A DNA stretch of 23,608 nt from JAIBJN01 sp035461525 (GTDB lineage: Bacteria; Actinomycetota; Thermoleophilia; Gaiellales; Gaiellaceae). Where the stretch lies: NCBI GenBank assembly GCA_035461525.1, contig DATHVD010000108.1, forward strand, positions 1 to 23,608. The letters are read 5' to 3'. The position numbers and the translations under genes were made by a program. Below, one piece after another: positions 23,179 through 23,608 of this stretch (position 1 is the first letter of the stretch; each line of letters starts with the position of its first letter). The notes under the pieces are model-generated. The model was not told where the DNA came from. It saw only the letters and a program-made list of their open reading frames with translations, and ran no database searches.

Positions 23179-23608
23179 GGGTCTGCGTGCTCGGCTGCGG
23201 CGCCGTCGGCTCGCTCTTCGCGGCCTCGCTGGCCCAGCTCGACGACGTCGAGATGTGGGCCTACGACCTCGACGCCGACCACGTGCGCGCGATCCACGAG
23301 CGCGGCCTCGAGATCACCGGCGCGGGCGAGCTGCTCGGCAGCGTGAGCGCGACGACGGACGCCGCCGACCTCCCTCCCTGCGACTTCGGGATCGTCGCGA
23401 CGAAGAGCATGCACACTGACGCCGCCGTCGTCGCGGCCGCGCACGCCTTCGCGGAGGGCTCCGTCTGCTCGGTGCAGAACGGCCTCGGGAACGAGGAGGC
23501 GATCGCGCGGCACGTGGCGCGCGTGATCCGCGGGACGACCTTTCCGGCGGGACGCATCCTCGGCCCGGGCCGGGTGCAGTGGGACGTCAAGGGCGACACG
23601 ACGATCGG
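23175..23608 (+). CDS. ketopantoate reductase-like protein (partial, truncated by window end)
   Basis: An uninterrupted frame starts at ATG 23175 inside the livM stop (ATGA) and is still open at the window end: 144 complete codons plus two bases. The start MRVCVLGCGAVGSLFAASLA is a Rossmann dinucleotide site (GxGxxG), and later CSVQNGLGNEEA matches the ApbA/PanE family. It is clearly homologous to the protein at 17557 but divergent, so it is not a recent duplicate. The catalytic Lys region lies beyond the window. It presumably reduces a 2-keto acid in the same pathway. Confidence 0.88.
   Translation, partial: MRVCVLGCGAVGSLFAASLAQLDDVEMWAYDLDADHVRAIHERGLEITGAGELLGSVSATTDAADLPPCDFGIVATKSMHTDAAVVAAAHAFAEGSVCSVQNGLGNEEAIARHVARVIRGTTFPAGRILGPGRVQWDVKGDTTI

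Overview
The window is a GC-rich, densely packed bacterial catabolic region. The codon use, frequent GTG starts, many ATGA/GTGA stop-start overlaps, CO-dehydrogenase-like hydroxylase, LLM flavoproteins and Asp-rich lipoprotein linkers suggest a high-GC actinobacterium, perhaps of the Thermoleophilia type. This assignment is an inference from style, not from a marker gene. I saw no tRNA, rRNA, CRISPR array, insertion sequence or integrase.

Layout. (1) Positions 40-1967, minus strand: a bicupin gene overlaps a Liv-type solute-binding lipoprotein gene. (2) Positions 1968-2192: a divergent control region with a candidate operator, a stem-loop and a promoter that may give a leaderless transcript. 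(3) Positions 2193-9678, plus strand: the three subunits of a xanthine dehydrogenase/CO dehydrogenase-family molybdenum hydroxylase (FAD, 2Fe-2S, Mo), a CoxG-like SRPBCC protein, an LLM oxidoreductase, an M20 metallohydrolase and an FAH-family hydrolase. (4) Positions 9798-12539: an M24 creatinase/aminopeptidase-P-like enzyme, a DRE-TIM (isopropylmalate/homocitrate synthase-like) enzyme and a RidA-like protein. (5) Positions 12587-15488: a GntR/FCD regulator, an HpaC-like flavin reductase and a CrtI/PYROXD2-like FAD oxidoreductase. (6) Positions 15573 to the window end: a second LLM monooxygenase, a xylose-isomerase-like TIM-barrel protein, a ketopantoate-reductase-like protein, a complete Liv-type ABC importer (binding protein, two ATPases, two permeases) and a second, truncated ketopantoate-reductase-like gene.

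Taken together this looks like an import-and-oxidise island. A small organic or N-containing compound would enter through the Liv-type transporters, be hydroxylated by the Mo enzyme, be oxidised by LLM flavoproteins (one possibly fed by the flavin reductase), be opened by C-N or C-C hydrolases (M20, M24, FAH) and pass to central metabolism through the aldolase-like, isomerase and 2-keto-acid reductase enzymes. The substrate cannot be named from sequence alone.

The most unusual local signals are three. A 17-bp motif (16 of 17 identical) containing a perfect TTGACA box lies in front of both the GntR gene and the second LLM operon. A diverged tandem copy of the 3' end of the 2Fe-2S subunit gene forms a 19-codon mini-ORF that overlaps both neighbours by 4 nt. 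Several enzymes (M20, M24, RidA, LivG) carry substitutions at positions that are normally key residues.
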